The notes under the pieces were generated by a model. It worked only from the letters and a program-made list of their open reading frames with translations, did not search any database and was not told the DNA's origin. Positions 8,075 through 16,411 of a DNA stretch of 41,898 nucleotides are shown here, one piece after another. A program made the translations under genes and the position numbers. The stretch comes from Deltaproteobacteria bacterium (GTDB taxonomy: Bacteria; Desulfobacterota; Syntrophia; Syntrophales; Smithellaceae): positions 1 to 41,898 of the forward strand of contig SBEK01000007.1 of assembly GCA_009668925.1 (NCBI GenBank), given 5' to 3'. Each line of letters opens with the position of its first letter. Position 1 is the stretch's first letter.

Positions 8075-10352
8075 CAAAAGAGTCCGTCATTACTTTTCCG
8101 GCATCGTGCAGGGGGTCGGTTTCCGGCCCTTTATTTACCGTCTGGCCGTGCAAAACGGGCTTACCGGTTTCGTCCGGAACCGCACCGACGGCGTGATCGC
8201 GGAAGTGGAAGGCGAGCCGGCGGCGCTGGACTCTTTTCTGGCGGGCGTGCATCGGGAACTTCCGCCGCTTGCTCACATGACTCAAATGGCATCCGAGGAA
8301 ATTGCCGTCCGCCATGACCCTGATTTCCGGATCATCGAAAGCGACGCCCGGGGCCCGGCGGACGTCCATATGACACCGGATGCAGCGATCTGCCCCGACT
8401 GCCTCCGCGAACTCTTCGATCAAACGAACCGGCGGTTTCGGTATCCGTTCATCAACTGCACCAACTGCGGTCCGCGTCTGACGATCATCCGGACGATTCC
8501 CTATGACCGCGCCAATACCTCCCTGGCCTGCTTTCCGCTTTGCCCTCAATGCCGGGCCGAATACGAAAATCCGGCCGACAGGCGCTTTCATGCCGAACCG
8601 AATGCCTGCCCGGTCTGCGGTCCGCGCCTCACCCTGCTGGATAGGGAAGGCGAACCTGTGGAGACGGTCGACCCCGCCGCCACCGCCGTTGATTTGCTTT
8701 CGACCGGCCATGTTCTGGCCATCAAGGGCCTGGGAGGCTTTCACCTGTGCGTCGATGCGGCAAGCGACGAAGCCGTAAAAAAACTGCGCTCACGCAAATA
8801 CCGGGAGGAAAAGCCCCTGGCGGTCATGGCGCGCGATATCGATCGGGTCAGGCAAATGGCCCGGGTGAGTCCCGAAGAAGAGGCGCTGCTTATCTCCTCC
8901 CGGCGCCCTATTGTTTTGCTTCAAAAAATCAAACAAAGTTCGCTTTCCGAAGCGGTTGCACCCGGCGTTCCCAACCTCGGCGTCATGCTACCGTATACAC
9001 CGCTCCATCATCTGCTTCTCTCAGATCATTTTACAGCGCTGGTCATGACCAGCGCCAACCAGGTGGACGAACCGATCTGCATCGGGAACCGCGAATCCGT
9101 CCAGCGGCTGAAACACATTGCCGATTACTTCCTTGTCCACAATCGGGACATCCTCGTGCGGTGCGACGATTCTATCGTTTTCGCCGCTGCCGGCAGCTCT
9201 CAGCTCCTGCGCCGTTCGCGGGGCTTTGTACCGCAGCCCCTTCGTTTGCGGGAGGAATATCCGCCTGTGCTGGCGCTGGGAGGACAGATGAAAACGGCGC
9301 ACTGCATTTTGAAGGGACATTTCGCCTTCGTCAGTCCGCACATTGGAGATATGGAAACGCCGCAGGCGCGCGACTTTTTCAACGAGAGCCTTGCCCTGAT
9401 GAAAAAGATCACCGAATCCGATCCGCAGACCATCGCCTGCGATCTGCATCCGGCGTATTATTCCACACAGGCGGCCAACGAACTCGCCGCTTCACGGGTC
9501 ATCTCCGTCCAGCATCATCATGCGCATGTCGTGAGTTGTATGGCCGATAATCATATCGAAGGTGCCGTGATCGGCCTGGCCATGGACGGCACGGGGTACG
9601 GTCCGGACGGCCAGGCCTGGGGCGGAGAATTTCTGATCGCCGATGAAACCGGGTTTCAGCGGTTCGGCCATCTGCGGTACCTTGTGCTGCCTGGTGGTGA
9701 AAAAGCCATCCGTGAACCGTGGCGCATAGCCATCAGCCTGCTCAGAATAGCTTACGGACCTCCCTGGAAAGAAATGGCGATGAAACTGAAGTTGATTACC
9801 GACGAGACTCAGGGAGATGTTTTCGATAAAATTATCGAGCGGGAAATTCATTCACCCCTGTCTTCGGGCCTGGGCCGGCTCTTCGACGGTGTGGCGGCGC
9901 TGATCGGCGTCCGAAAATGCATAAGTTATGAGGGGCAGGCGGCTATGGAGCTCGAAGCGCTGGCCGCGGGGGCATCGGGATCATCCTACCCGTTCGACCT
10001 CCGGCACGAGGAAACCGAGCCGGCTATCCTGGATATGTCCGCCGCCGTCCGGGCCCTTGTCTCCGATCTGCACGCCGGCAAAAGCCGCGCCAAAATCGCC
10101 GCGTCGTTTCATCAGACGCTGATCGATGCCCTTGCCGGCATGAGCGGTCAAATGCGTCAATCCAGCGGACTCTCCCGTGTCGTTCTCTCCGGCGGTTGTT
10201 TTCAGAATAAAATTCTGCTCGAAGGTACGATGAATCAACTGAAACGCTCCGGCTTCGATGTCTATTGCCACCGGCGCGTTCCCGCCAATGACGGCGGCAT
10301 TTCGCTCGGCCAGGCGGTCATCGCCGGATCGATCATGAAGAAAGGAATCTGA
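8067..10352 (+). CDS. hypF: carbamoyltransferase HypF
   Basis: HypF uses carbamoyl phosphate and ATP to carbamoylate the C-terminal Cys of HypE, the first step towards the cyanide ligands. GTG 8067 is chosen because AAAAAAGGA lies 4 bases before it and because it overlaps the hypB stop; an upstream ATG at 8001 would sit deep inside hypB. The 761 residues contain an acylphosphatase domain (GIVQGVGFRPF at 12-22), four zinc-finger Cys pairs (C109/C112, C131/C134, C159/C162, C181/C184), a YrdC-like domain (about 200-385) and a Kae1-like domain (HHHAH and SGGCFQN). hypE follows after 1 base. Confidence 0.95.
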   Translation: MNNKRVRHYFSGIVQGVGFRPFIYRLAVQNGLTGFVRNRTDGVIAEVEGEPAALDSFLAGVHRELPPLAHMTQMASEEIAVRHDPDFRIIESDARGPADVHMTPDAAICPDCLRELFDQTNRRFRYPFINCTNCGPRLTIIRTIPYDRANTSLACFPLCPQCRAEYENPADRRFHAEPNACPVCGPRLTLLDREGEPVETVDPAATAVDLLSTGHVLAIKGLGGFHLCVDAASDEAVKKLRSRKYREEKPLAVMARDIDRVRQMARVSPEEEALLISSRRPIVLLQKIKQSSLSEAVAPGVPNLGVMLPYTPLHHLLLSDHFTALVMTSANQVDEPICIGNRESVQRLKHIADYFLVHNRDILVRCDDSIVFAAAGSSQLLRRSRGFVPQPLRLREEYPPVLALGGQMKTAHCILKGHFAFVSPHIGDMETPQARDFFNESLALMKKITESDPQTIACDLHPAYYSTQAANELAASRVISVQHHHAHVVSCMADNHIEGAVIGLAMDGTGYGPDGQAWGGEFLIADETGFQRFGHLRYLVLPGGEKAIREPWRIAISLLRIAYGPPWKEMAMKLKLITDETQGDVFDKIIEREIHSPLSSGLGRLFDGVAALIGVRKCISYEGQAAMELEALAAGASGSSYPFDLRHEETEPAILDMSAAVRALVSDLHAGKSRAKIAASFHQTLIDALAGMSGQMRQSSGLSRVVLSGGCFQNKILLEGTMNQLKRSGFDVYCHRRVPANDGGISLGQAVIAGSIMKKGI

Positions 10353-10353
10353 C

Positions 10354-11364
10354 ATGAAATACGACAAAATTCTTCTGGAACACGGAGCAGGCGGGTTATT
10401 ATCGAATGAACTGATCGCCGAATGTTTCCTGCCCCATTTTCAAAATCCGTATCTTGAACGGCTGGAAGACAGCGCCGTGCTCACCGTAGGAGACAATAAA
10501 TTTTGTTTCACAACCGATTCCTATGTCGTAAGCCCTATCTTTTTCCCCGGCGGCAACATCGGTTCGCTGGCCGTCCACGGCACCGTCAACGACCTTTCCG
10601 TCTGCGGCGGCCGACCGCTGTATATGAGTTGCGGGTTTATTCTGGAAGAGGGATTTCCTCTGGAATCGCTTAAAATGATCATCAACACCATGGCCCGGGC
10701 GGCAGCGGAGGCGAACGTCGCCATTGTTACCGGCGACACCAAAGTCGTCGCCCGCGGGGCGGCTGACGGCATTTTTATTAATACGTCCGGCATCGGCCTT
10801 GTGGAATATCCCGGAACGCTGTCCGTTAAGAACATCCAATCCGGTGATGTGATTATTCTCAGCGGAACCGTCGGAGACCACGGCGCGGCCATTATTCAGG
10901 CCCGAGAAAATCTGGCGATCACGTCGGATATTGTGTCGGATTCGGCGCCGCTCAACGATTTGATCAGGGGGATTCTCGCGGCCAGCCCGAACATTCATTG
11001 CATGCGCGACGCCACACGCGGAGGCCTGGGCGCCATTCTCGCGGAAATCGCGAAAAGCGCGCCGGTGCGCATGGATATTGATGAGAAAAGTATTCCGGTG
11101 CGGGACAATGTCCGGGGGATTTGCGAGATCCTCGGCTTCGATCCTCTATTTCTGGCGAACGAAGGCAAGATGATTGCGTTTTGTCCGCAATCGGATGCCC
11201 AAACCGTCCTGGCGGCCCTGCGCCGCCACAAATACGGCGTCAATGCGGCCGTCATCGGCCGCGTGAGCGAGGCCGCTCGGGGACAAGTGGTCATGAAAAC
11301 GGCTATCGGCGGTGAACGGATGATTGATCTGCCCGTAGGGGAACTCGTCCCGAGAATCTGCTGA
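10354..11364 (+). CDS. hypE: hydrogenase expression/formation protein HypE
   Basis: HypE dehydrates the thiocarboxamide on its own C-terminal cysteine to thiocyanate and donates CN to the HypCD-bound iron. It has 336 residues and ends exactly in PRIC, the conserved reactive tail (Cys336). The N-terminal segment LLEHGAGG and the AIR-synthase-like ATP-binding region (TVNDLSVCGG, GDTKVV) are intact. It is the last gene of the ten-gene hya-hyp unit; no clean Rho-independent terminator follows, only a GCCCGC/GCGGGC inverted pair at 11365-11417. Confidence 0.95.
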   Translation: MKYDKILLEHGAGGLLSNELIAECFLPHFQNPYLERLEDSAVLTVGDNKFCFTTDSYVVSPIFFPGGNIGSLAVHGTVNDLSVCGGRPLYMSCGFILEEGFPLESLKMIINTMARAAAEANVAIVTGDTKVVARGAADGIFINTSGIGLVEYPGTLSVKNIQSGDVIILSGTVGDHGAAIIQARENLAITSDIVSDSAPLNDLIRGILAASPNIHCMRDATRGGLGAILAEIAKSAPVRMDIDEKSIPVRDNVRGICEILGFDPLFLANEGKMIAFCPQSDAQTVLAALRRHKYGVNAAVIGRVSEAARGQVVMKTAIGGERMIDLPVGELVPRIC

Positions 11365-11417
11365 GCCCGCTTAGCGATCCCTTCCACCGCACCAAGCGGA
11401 ACAGGTCCGTTGCGGGC
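11365..11417. repeat. inverted repeat after hypE
   Basis: GCCCGC (11365-11370) pairs with GCGGGC (11412-11417). Smaller inner stems (CCGC/GCGG, AAC/GTT) lie between them. No T-run follows on the plus strand, so it is at most a weak or factor-dependent terminator between convergent genes. Confidence 0.3.
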
Positions 11418-11432
11418 AAAAAGAGAGCCGGA

Positions 11433-11774
11433 TTATTTCTTCAGTTCGTGCATCATGTAGTCAATCAGGGCCCTGCTCTGGTCTGCCGAGAGAGGAACCG
11501 GCCGCATCACCCCGTGTCCTTTGGCCAGGACAAATCTGATTTTTTCTTCGCTCAAATTCTCCCAGGCAGCGGACTTCGAGAAATCCTTGGGCCGGTATTG
11601 CTTGTAAAAAGTGGACGGATAGCTCCCGTCTCCCTCGATCCTGTGGCAGCCCTGGCATCTGCTTCTAAAAACAGCCTTCCCCGCAGAGTAATCAGCGGCC
11701 CGGATCTGGTCCGCACCAAGAAGGATCGCCGTCAGACACAACAATGCCGCCATTGCGTAAAGCTTTACCTTCAT
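11433..11774 (-). CDS. small periplasmic c-type cytochrome
   Basis: A 113-residue monohaem cytochrome c. An N-terminal signal peptide (hydrophobic core at about 6-20, ending IRA-A near residue 27) directs it to the periplasm. The haem motif is CQGCH (C40, C43, H44) and Met90 in GHGVMRP is the likely sixth ligand, as in class I cytochromes. It reads towards the hyp operon, convergent with hypE. The position suggests it could be a redox partner of the periplasmic hydrogenase, but nothing in the sequence proves this. Confidence 0.88.
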   Translation of the reverse strand: MKVKLYAMAALLCLTAILLGADQIRAADYSAGKAVFRSRCQGCHRIEGDGSYPSTFYKQYRPKDFSKSAAWENLSEEKIRFVLAKGHGVMRPVPLSADQSRALIDYMMHELKK

Positions 11775-11805
11775 ATATTTACCGCCTCTTTAATACTTTG
11801 CATTA

Positions 11806-11834
11806 TCATTAAGCATCCCGGCAGAAGACGTCAA
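11806..11834 (-). promoter_or_regulatory. candidate promoter of the cytochrome c gene
   Basis: On the minus strand TTGACG (complement of 11829-11834) is followed after 17 bases by TAATGA (complement of 11806-11811), about 30 bases before the ATG at 11774. Confidence 0.4.
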
Positions 11835-11854
11835 GCGCATTAAAATTAATGTTG

Positions 11855-11883
11855 TTGACACACAGGTTTCCTTTTTCTATGAT
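11855..11883 (+). promoter_or_regulatory. strong sigma70-type promoter of the acyl-CoA synthetase gene
   Basis: TTGACA (11855-11860), a 17-base spacer and TATGAT (11878-11883) form a near-consensus promoter that would give a leader of about 70 bases before ATG 11959. Confidence 0.65.
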
Positions 11884-11958
11884 CCCTCCCGAAGTGCAGG
11901 CGCACGTCCACACCTTGTTCGACCACTGTTCATGATTCCGGGACCGGGAGGCATTTTC

Positions 11959-14040
11959 ATGTTGAAAGACCCTACTACGACGCTTAATGAATTTGACGGT
12001 GCAGCCCTGCTTGCGGAGTGGGGAATTCCCGTCGCGCAAAACATACTGGCCCCGAGCGGCTTGGAGGCTGAACAAGCGGCAAATCTGATCGGCTATCCCG
12101 TCGCGCTTAAAATATGTTCCGCTTTGATCCCGCACAAGACGGAACGCGGCGGGGTGATGCTGAACCTCCAGGATGCCCCTTCCCTGGGCCGAGCCGTCCG
12201 GGAAATGGAAAGCAGATTCGCCGATGTGCCCCATGCGTTTTTGGTGCAGAAGATGGATCAGCCGGGCACTGAGCTTATCCTGGGTGCAAGGCGCGATCCG
12301 GTCTTCGGACCCGTGGTGATGGCCGGCATCGGCGGAATATTCACGGAAATCTTCCGCGACACCGCTATTGACCTCGCCCCTGTGGACAAAAACGGCGCGC
12401 TTGGGATGCTCGATCGGCTCAAAGGTGCAGCCCTTCTTAAAGGCTATCGCTCCCAGGAAGCTCTCGATCTGGAAACCGTCGCCCATTCGCTGCAGGCTCT
12501 CTCGCGTCTCATGATCGAGCGCCCGGATATTACCGAGATCGATATCAATCCCTTCATCGCTCACGCCCAAGGCGCTGTAGCCGTGGATGCCCTGGTTCGG
12601 TTGGGCGGTCATCCCCTCCGGCAGCGTCTCCAGCATCCGGACCCGCAAACCGTGGCGCCCTTTTTTAATCCGCGGACGATGGCCGTCATCGGCGCCTCCA
12701 GAAGCCCGGGCAAAGGCGGCAATATCATCCTGCGCAACATGCACCGGGCCGGCTTCCAGGGCGTCATCTGCCCTATTAATCCAACGGTCAAAGAAATTCT
12801 GGGCATGCCCGCCTATCCCCGTGTGACGGACGTCAAGACTCCGGTCGACCTCGCGATGATCGTGATCCCGAAAACCGCGGTATCCGCCGCGCTTACGGAA
12901 TGCGGCGCCAAGGGAATCAAGAACGTCATCCTCAGCACGGGCGGATACTCGGACACGGGAGAAGCGGGAGCCGCGGAACAAAAAGTCATTATGGATCAGG
13001 CCCGCCTGGCCGGCATCCGCGTTATGGGACCCAACAGCATCGGCACGATCAACCCCTCCGCGGGCCTGGCGACCTCCATCGCCGGCCTTGAACCCATCGC
13101 CGCCGGAGGCGTCTCCATTATCGGACAATCCGGCGTATTCTCTTCGGGTTGGGGCCGCTGGATCGCTGATGCCAAGCCGTTCGGCGTGGCCAAAGTCGCC
13201 TGTATCGGCAACAAGGGAGACGTCCAGGAGAGCGACCTCCTGGAATATCTCACCGACGATGCGGAAACGGCAACCATCGGTCTGTACCTGGAAGGCGTGG
13301 TCGACGGGCCCCGCTTCGTCAGGGCTGCGGGCAAAGCCTGTCGGAAAAAGCCCGTTGTGGTAATGAAAGCGGGCCGCAGCGAAGCCGGCGCGGCCGCCAT
13401 TGCTTCACACACGGGGTCACTGGCCGGATCGGATGCGGTCTTCGACGCGGTCTGCCGCAAAACGGGTCTTCAGCGCGTGCCCGATGCCGAAGCCTTTTTC
13501 GATACGCTCGCCGCCTTCGACAAGCTCCCCCTGCCGCGCGGCAATCGTCTGGGAGTCATCTCCATTACGGGCATGGGCTGCGTGGCGGCCACGGACGCCG
13601 CCTTCGAATACGGTCTCGCGATACCGGCCCTCAAGCCCGCGACGCTCGCCAGGCTGGGCGAAGTCATGCCCTCGTGGGCTCCGGTGCGCAATCCCGTCGA
13701 CACCTGGTCGGCGATCGAGCAGCACGGCTCGCACAAAGCGATGCGGCATATCAGTCAATGTCTGATGGATCAGCAGGATATCGACGCTCTGCTCATGATC
13801 TTCGTCGTCATGCCGGAGAGCCTGTTTGACATCTCCGGGGCCTTCGGTGATATCATAGCGGCTCATCCGCACAAGCCGGTTCTGGTGAGCTGCTACGGCG
13901 GCACCTCTAAGGAAATAGCCCATATGCACGAGGGATTTCGAGCTCTTTCCGTTCCGTGCTACCCGACGCCGGAGCGCGCGATGTACGCTTTCGGCCGTCT
14001 GGTGGATTACGCCCGGTTTCGCGGAATAATCCGGGGTTAA
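11959..14040 (+). CDS. acyl-CoA synthetase (ADP-forming), single-chain fusion
   Basis: An NDP-forming acyl-CoA synthetase that interconverts acyl-CoA + ADP + Pi with acid + CoA + ATP, a common energy-conserving step in fermentative anaerobes. ATG 11959 is preferred over 11932 because GGGAGG lies just before it. The 693 residues have an ATP-grasp domain first (about 1-225), then a CoA-binding Rossmann domain (MAVIGASRSPGKGG from about residue 240) and succinyl-CoA-ligase-like domains. His484 in ASHTGSLAG is the expected phospho-histidine. The domain order is beta-then-alpha. The substrate (acetate or another acid) cannot be read from the sequence. It is monocistronic. Confidence 0.88.
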   Translation: MLKDPTTTLNEFDGAALLAEWGIPVAQNILAPSGLEAEQAANLIGYPVALKICSALIPHKTERGGVMLNLQDAPSLGRAVREMESRFADVPHAFLVQKMDQPGTELILGARRDPVFGPVVMAGIGGIFTEIFRDTAIDLAPVDKNGALGMLDRLKGAALLKGYRSQEALDLETVAHSLQALSRLMIERPDITEIDINPFIAHAQGAVAVDALVRLGGHPLRQRLQHPDPQTVAPFFNPRTMAVIGASRSPGKGGNIILRNMHRAGFQGVICPINPTVKEILGMPAYPRVTDVKTPVDLAMIVIPKTAVSAALTECGAKGIKNVILSTGGYSDTGEAGAAEQKVIMDQARLAGIRVMGPNSIGTINPSAGLATSIAGLEPIAAGGVSIIGQSGVFSSGWGRWIADAKPFGVAKVACIGNKGDVQESDLLEYLTDDAETATIGLYLEGVVDGPRFVRAAGKACRKKPVVVMKAGRSEAGAAAIASHTGSLAGSDAVFDAVCRKTGLQRVPDAEAFFDTLAAFDKLPLPRGNRLGVISITGMGCVAATDAAFEYGLAIPALKPATLARLGEVMPSWAPVRNPVDTWSAIEQHGSHKAMRHISQCLMDQQDIDALLMIFVVMPESLFDISGAFGDIIAAHPHKPVLVSCYGGTSKEIAHMHEGFRALSVPCYPTPERAMYAFGRLVDYARFRGIIRG

Positions 14041-14446
14041 CGGGCGCCGTCCGGATCATCGTCCTTTGCGGACTAGAAATGACCGCCGCCAGGAAATCAG
14101 GGGAGCGGACATCTTTTTTTCCCGCCTTGGACCGGTCTCCGCAAGGCGCGTCAGCGGCCGCGTACGCAACTTTTGCGCGCAAGACAAAACTAAACGAAGT
14201 TGTCGGCCGGTGCCGCATTGCCGCCGGAGAGCCGGACTGAATCTTCCCTTTCCCAACCGGGTTCAACAGACGCCTCCCGGGATTTCATCGATTTCATTCT
14301 CCGGCGCCGATCCGTGATCAGCTCTACCCTCGGATCGTGTCGCGATCCTTTCCGGCAACAGCGGAATTAGAGGTTGACATTCGCGTAAATTGTGCTACGA
14401 AAATAACGTTTGGTGCTACCGGCCGGAAAAAGAGAAGAGAGATGCA
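14041..14446. other. intergenic region before the nickel island
   Basis: About 400 bases without a convincing gene. Short frames on both strands show no protein-like sequence. The last 75 bases hold the promoter and direct repeats listed separately. No known riboswitch consensus was recognised. Confidence 0.55.
14374..14401 (+). promoter_or_regulatory. candidate promoter of the nickel-transport operon
   Basis: TTGACA (14374-14379), a 16-base spacer and a weak -10, TACGAA (14396-14401), precede the outer-membrane protein gene. Two direct repeats GTGCTAC (14392-14398 and 14413-14419, 21 bases apart) straddle the -10 and presumed start site and could be a repressor site. Confidence 0.45.
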
Positions 14447-15238
14447 ATGCTGAACATAGGGAAGTGGAAATGGCTTACCGGCATAGCGCCGTGCCTGTTA
14501 TTATTCATGGCCTGTCCGTCCTGGGCAGCCCACCCGCTTGCCGCCGACGATACGGGAACACAGGGAAAAGGAAGATTTCAACTGGAATTGAATGTCCAGA
14601 TCGACTGGGAGAAGGAAGACATTGAAGGCGTGTCCGTCAGGTCCACGGGGGGTCAGGCGGCGGCCGCACTGTCCTACGGAATAGCCCAGAATGTTGATCT
14701 GGTTTTGAGTCTGCCCTACCTGTGGGGCACGGCTGAAGAAAATATTACAATATCACATAACGAAAGGGGAATCGGCGACACGGTTTTGGAAGCCAAGTGG
14801 CGTTTCTTCGAAAAGAACGGATTCGGTCTGGCTTTAAAACCGGGTCTCAGCATTCCCACCGGCGACCCTGACAAAGGTCTCGGGACGGGAGAACTTGGCG
14901 GACGTCTTTTTTTGATCGGCACCCAAGCACTGGAGCCCTGCGCCCTGCATGCGAATTTAGGGTATATCAGAAATGAAAACAAGAATAATGAGCGCAGGGA
15001 TCTGTGGCATGTTTCCGGCGCAGTGACCTGGGATGTCGTCAAGGACTTGAAGCTGGTCGCCAATGCCGGTATGGAACGCAATCCCGATAATACCGGAGCC
15101 AGTGATTCCGCCTTTCTCATCGGCGGCGTCATCTATTCTTTCGCCTCGAACCTGGATATTGATATTGGCGCTAAATATGATTGGAATTCATCCGAAACGG
15201 AGATCTCGGTGATGGCCGGAGTCACTTTCAGATTTTAG
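14447..15238 (+). CDS. outer-membrane beta-barrel protein upstream of the nickel/cobalt transporter
   Basis: A 263-residue exported protein. ATG 14447 fits a signal peptide with a hydrophobic core (TGIAPCLLLFMACPSWAA); the upstream start at 14390 would add an implausible hydrophilic extension. The mature part alternates polar and apolar residues in short strands, and the chain ends in Phe (GVTFRF), typical of outer-membrane barrels. It resembles the transporter/phenol-degradation MetA-pathway barrel family, but that match is from general pattern only. The cbiM gene starts 42 bases after its stop, so it probably belongs to that operon and may let Ni2+ or Co2+ cross the outer membrane (inference). 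Confidence 0.75.
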   Translation: MLNIGKWKWLTGIAPCLLLFMACPSWAAHPLAADDTGTQGKGRFQLELNVQIDWEKEDIEGVSVRSTGGQAAAALSYGIAQNVDLVLSLPYLWGTAEENITISHNERGIGDTVLEAKWRFFEKNGFGLALKPGLSIPTGDPDKGLGTGELGGRLFLIGTQALEPCALHANLGYIRNENKNNERRDLWHVSGAVTWDVVKDLKLVANAGMERNPDNTGASDSAFLIGGVIYSFASNLDIDIGAKYDWNSSETEISVMAGVTFRF

Positions 15239-15280
15239 GGTAGAATCTGGAATGGCCGGTCTTCCGAAGGAAAAATGACG

Positions 15281-16321
15281 ATGCACATGGCCGATGCTTT
15301 ACTATCGCCCGCGGTGGGAGTCACGATGTGGGCCGGATCAATGGCGGCGATAGGATATTCATCCCGGAAGCTGAAGGAAAACCTTGAGCATAAAACACTG
15401 CCGCTGATGGGAGTTTTGGGCGCATTTATTTTCGCCGCGCAAATAATCAATTTTACCATTCCCGGCACCGGTTCCAGCGGGCACTTGGGAGGGGGCATGA
15501 TTCTCGCCGCTCTGCTCGGCCCCTATGCGGCCTGTCTCGCCATCGCTTCCGTTTTATCGGTGCAGGCGCTTTTTTTCGCCGACGGCGGGCTGCTCGCCCT
15601 GGGCTGCAATATCTGGAACCTGGGCGTCTACCCCTGTTTCGTCGCCTACCCCCTGATCTTCAAGCCCCTTGCGGGAGACGGCACAAACGCCCGGCGGATC
15701 GCCGCCGCCTCGATCGTGAGCGCGGTCATCGCTCTGCAGCTGGGCGCTTTATCGGTTGTGCTGGAAACACTCTTGTCCGGAAAAAGTGAACTGCACTTCG
15801 GAACTTTCGTTCTGCTGATGCAACCCATCCATCTGGCCATCGGGCTGGTGGAGGGAATCGTCACCGCCGGACTGATCGGCTATGTCAGGAACACCCGGCC
15901 GGAAATCCTTCAAAACGACAGTTCCGTGCGGCCCCTCGGCGCCGGTCTTCCCGTCAATCGCTTTTTGATCGTCTTTGTGATTCTGACCGTTGCCGCAGGC
16001 GGCGTGCTCTCCTGGTTCGCCTCGACGCATCCGGATGGACTCGAATGGTCCATCGAAAGGAGTGTGGGTAAAACGCAGCCGGCCGAAAAAAAACAGGGCC
16101 TTGCTGCCGCTCTTGGGGGAATACAGGAAAAGACCTCTTTTCTCCCGGACTATACCTTCAAACCGGAGGTTCCGGAAACTCCCGCAGGACAGAAAGCTCC
16201 CGTCTGGCCGGAAATGGATGCCGGAAGGTCGATCGCCGGAATTACAGGCTCCGGAATTGTGCTGGGGCTCATTCTTTTGATCGGATTCGCGATCAGGCAT
16301 TACAGGAAGAAAATGAGATAG
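15281..16321 (+). CDS. cbiM: energy-coupling-factor nickel/cobalt transporter S-component CbiM/NikM with fused CbiN-like C-terminus
   Basis: The substrate-binding membrane component of a group I ECF importer for Ni2+ or Co2+. ATG 15281 is chosen over 15275: GAAGGA ends 9 bases before it, and it gives the N-terminus MHMADALLSP, matching the Met1-His2 metal ligands of the family. The 346 residues contain about seven hydrophobic helices in the CbiM part (1-210) and the GHLGGGM segment. A helix then leads into FASTHPDGLEW, the PDGLE signature of CbiN/NikN-like domains, and a last helix ends in RHYRKKMR. The hyp genes and nikR nearby make nickel the likelier substrate. Confidence 0.9.
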   Translation: MHMADALLSPAVGVTMWAGSMAAIGYSSRKLKENLEHKTLPLMGVLGAFIFAAQIINFTIPGTGSSGHLGGGMILAALLGPYAACLAIASVLSVQALFFADGGLLALGCNIWNLGVYPCFVAYPLIFKPLAGDGTNARRIAAASIVSAVIALQLGALSVVLETLLSGKSELHFGTFVLLMQPIHLAIGLVEGIVTAGLIGYVRNTRPEILQNDSSVRPLGAGLPVNRFLIVFVILTVAAGGVLSWFASTHPDGLEWSIERSVGKTQPAEKKQGLAAALGGIQEKTSFLPDYTFKPEVPETPAGQKAPVWPEMDAGRSIAGITGSGIVLGLILLIGFAIRHYRKKMR

Positions 16322-16336
16322 GAAAAAGGAGAATCT

Positions 16337-16372
16337 GCGCCTCTGCGTAAAATGCCGGTTTGTCAGAGGCGC
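16337..16372. repeat. hairpin between cbiM and cbiQ
   Basis: GCGCCTCTG (16337-16345) pairs perfectly with CAGAGGCGC (16364-16372) around an 18-base loop. No T-run follows, so it may shape mRNA stability or relative expression rather than terminate. Confidence 0.4.
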
Positions 16373-16411
16373 GTCTGAACGAATTTTGCGGACCTTGAGC
16401 GGGATAAAATC

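Noticed and set aside
9492..10367. Minus-strand frames opposite hypF
   Set aside because: They have no family resemblance and are explained by the GC-rich third positions of hypF.
11365..11417. GCCCGC/GCGGGC cloverleaf-like structure after hypE taken as a tRNA
   Set aside because: It is only about 53 bases long and lacks the T-loop and D-loop consensus.
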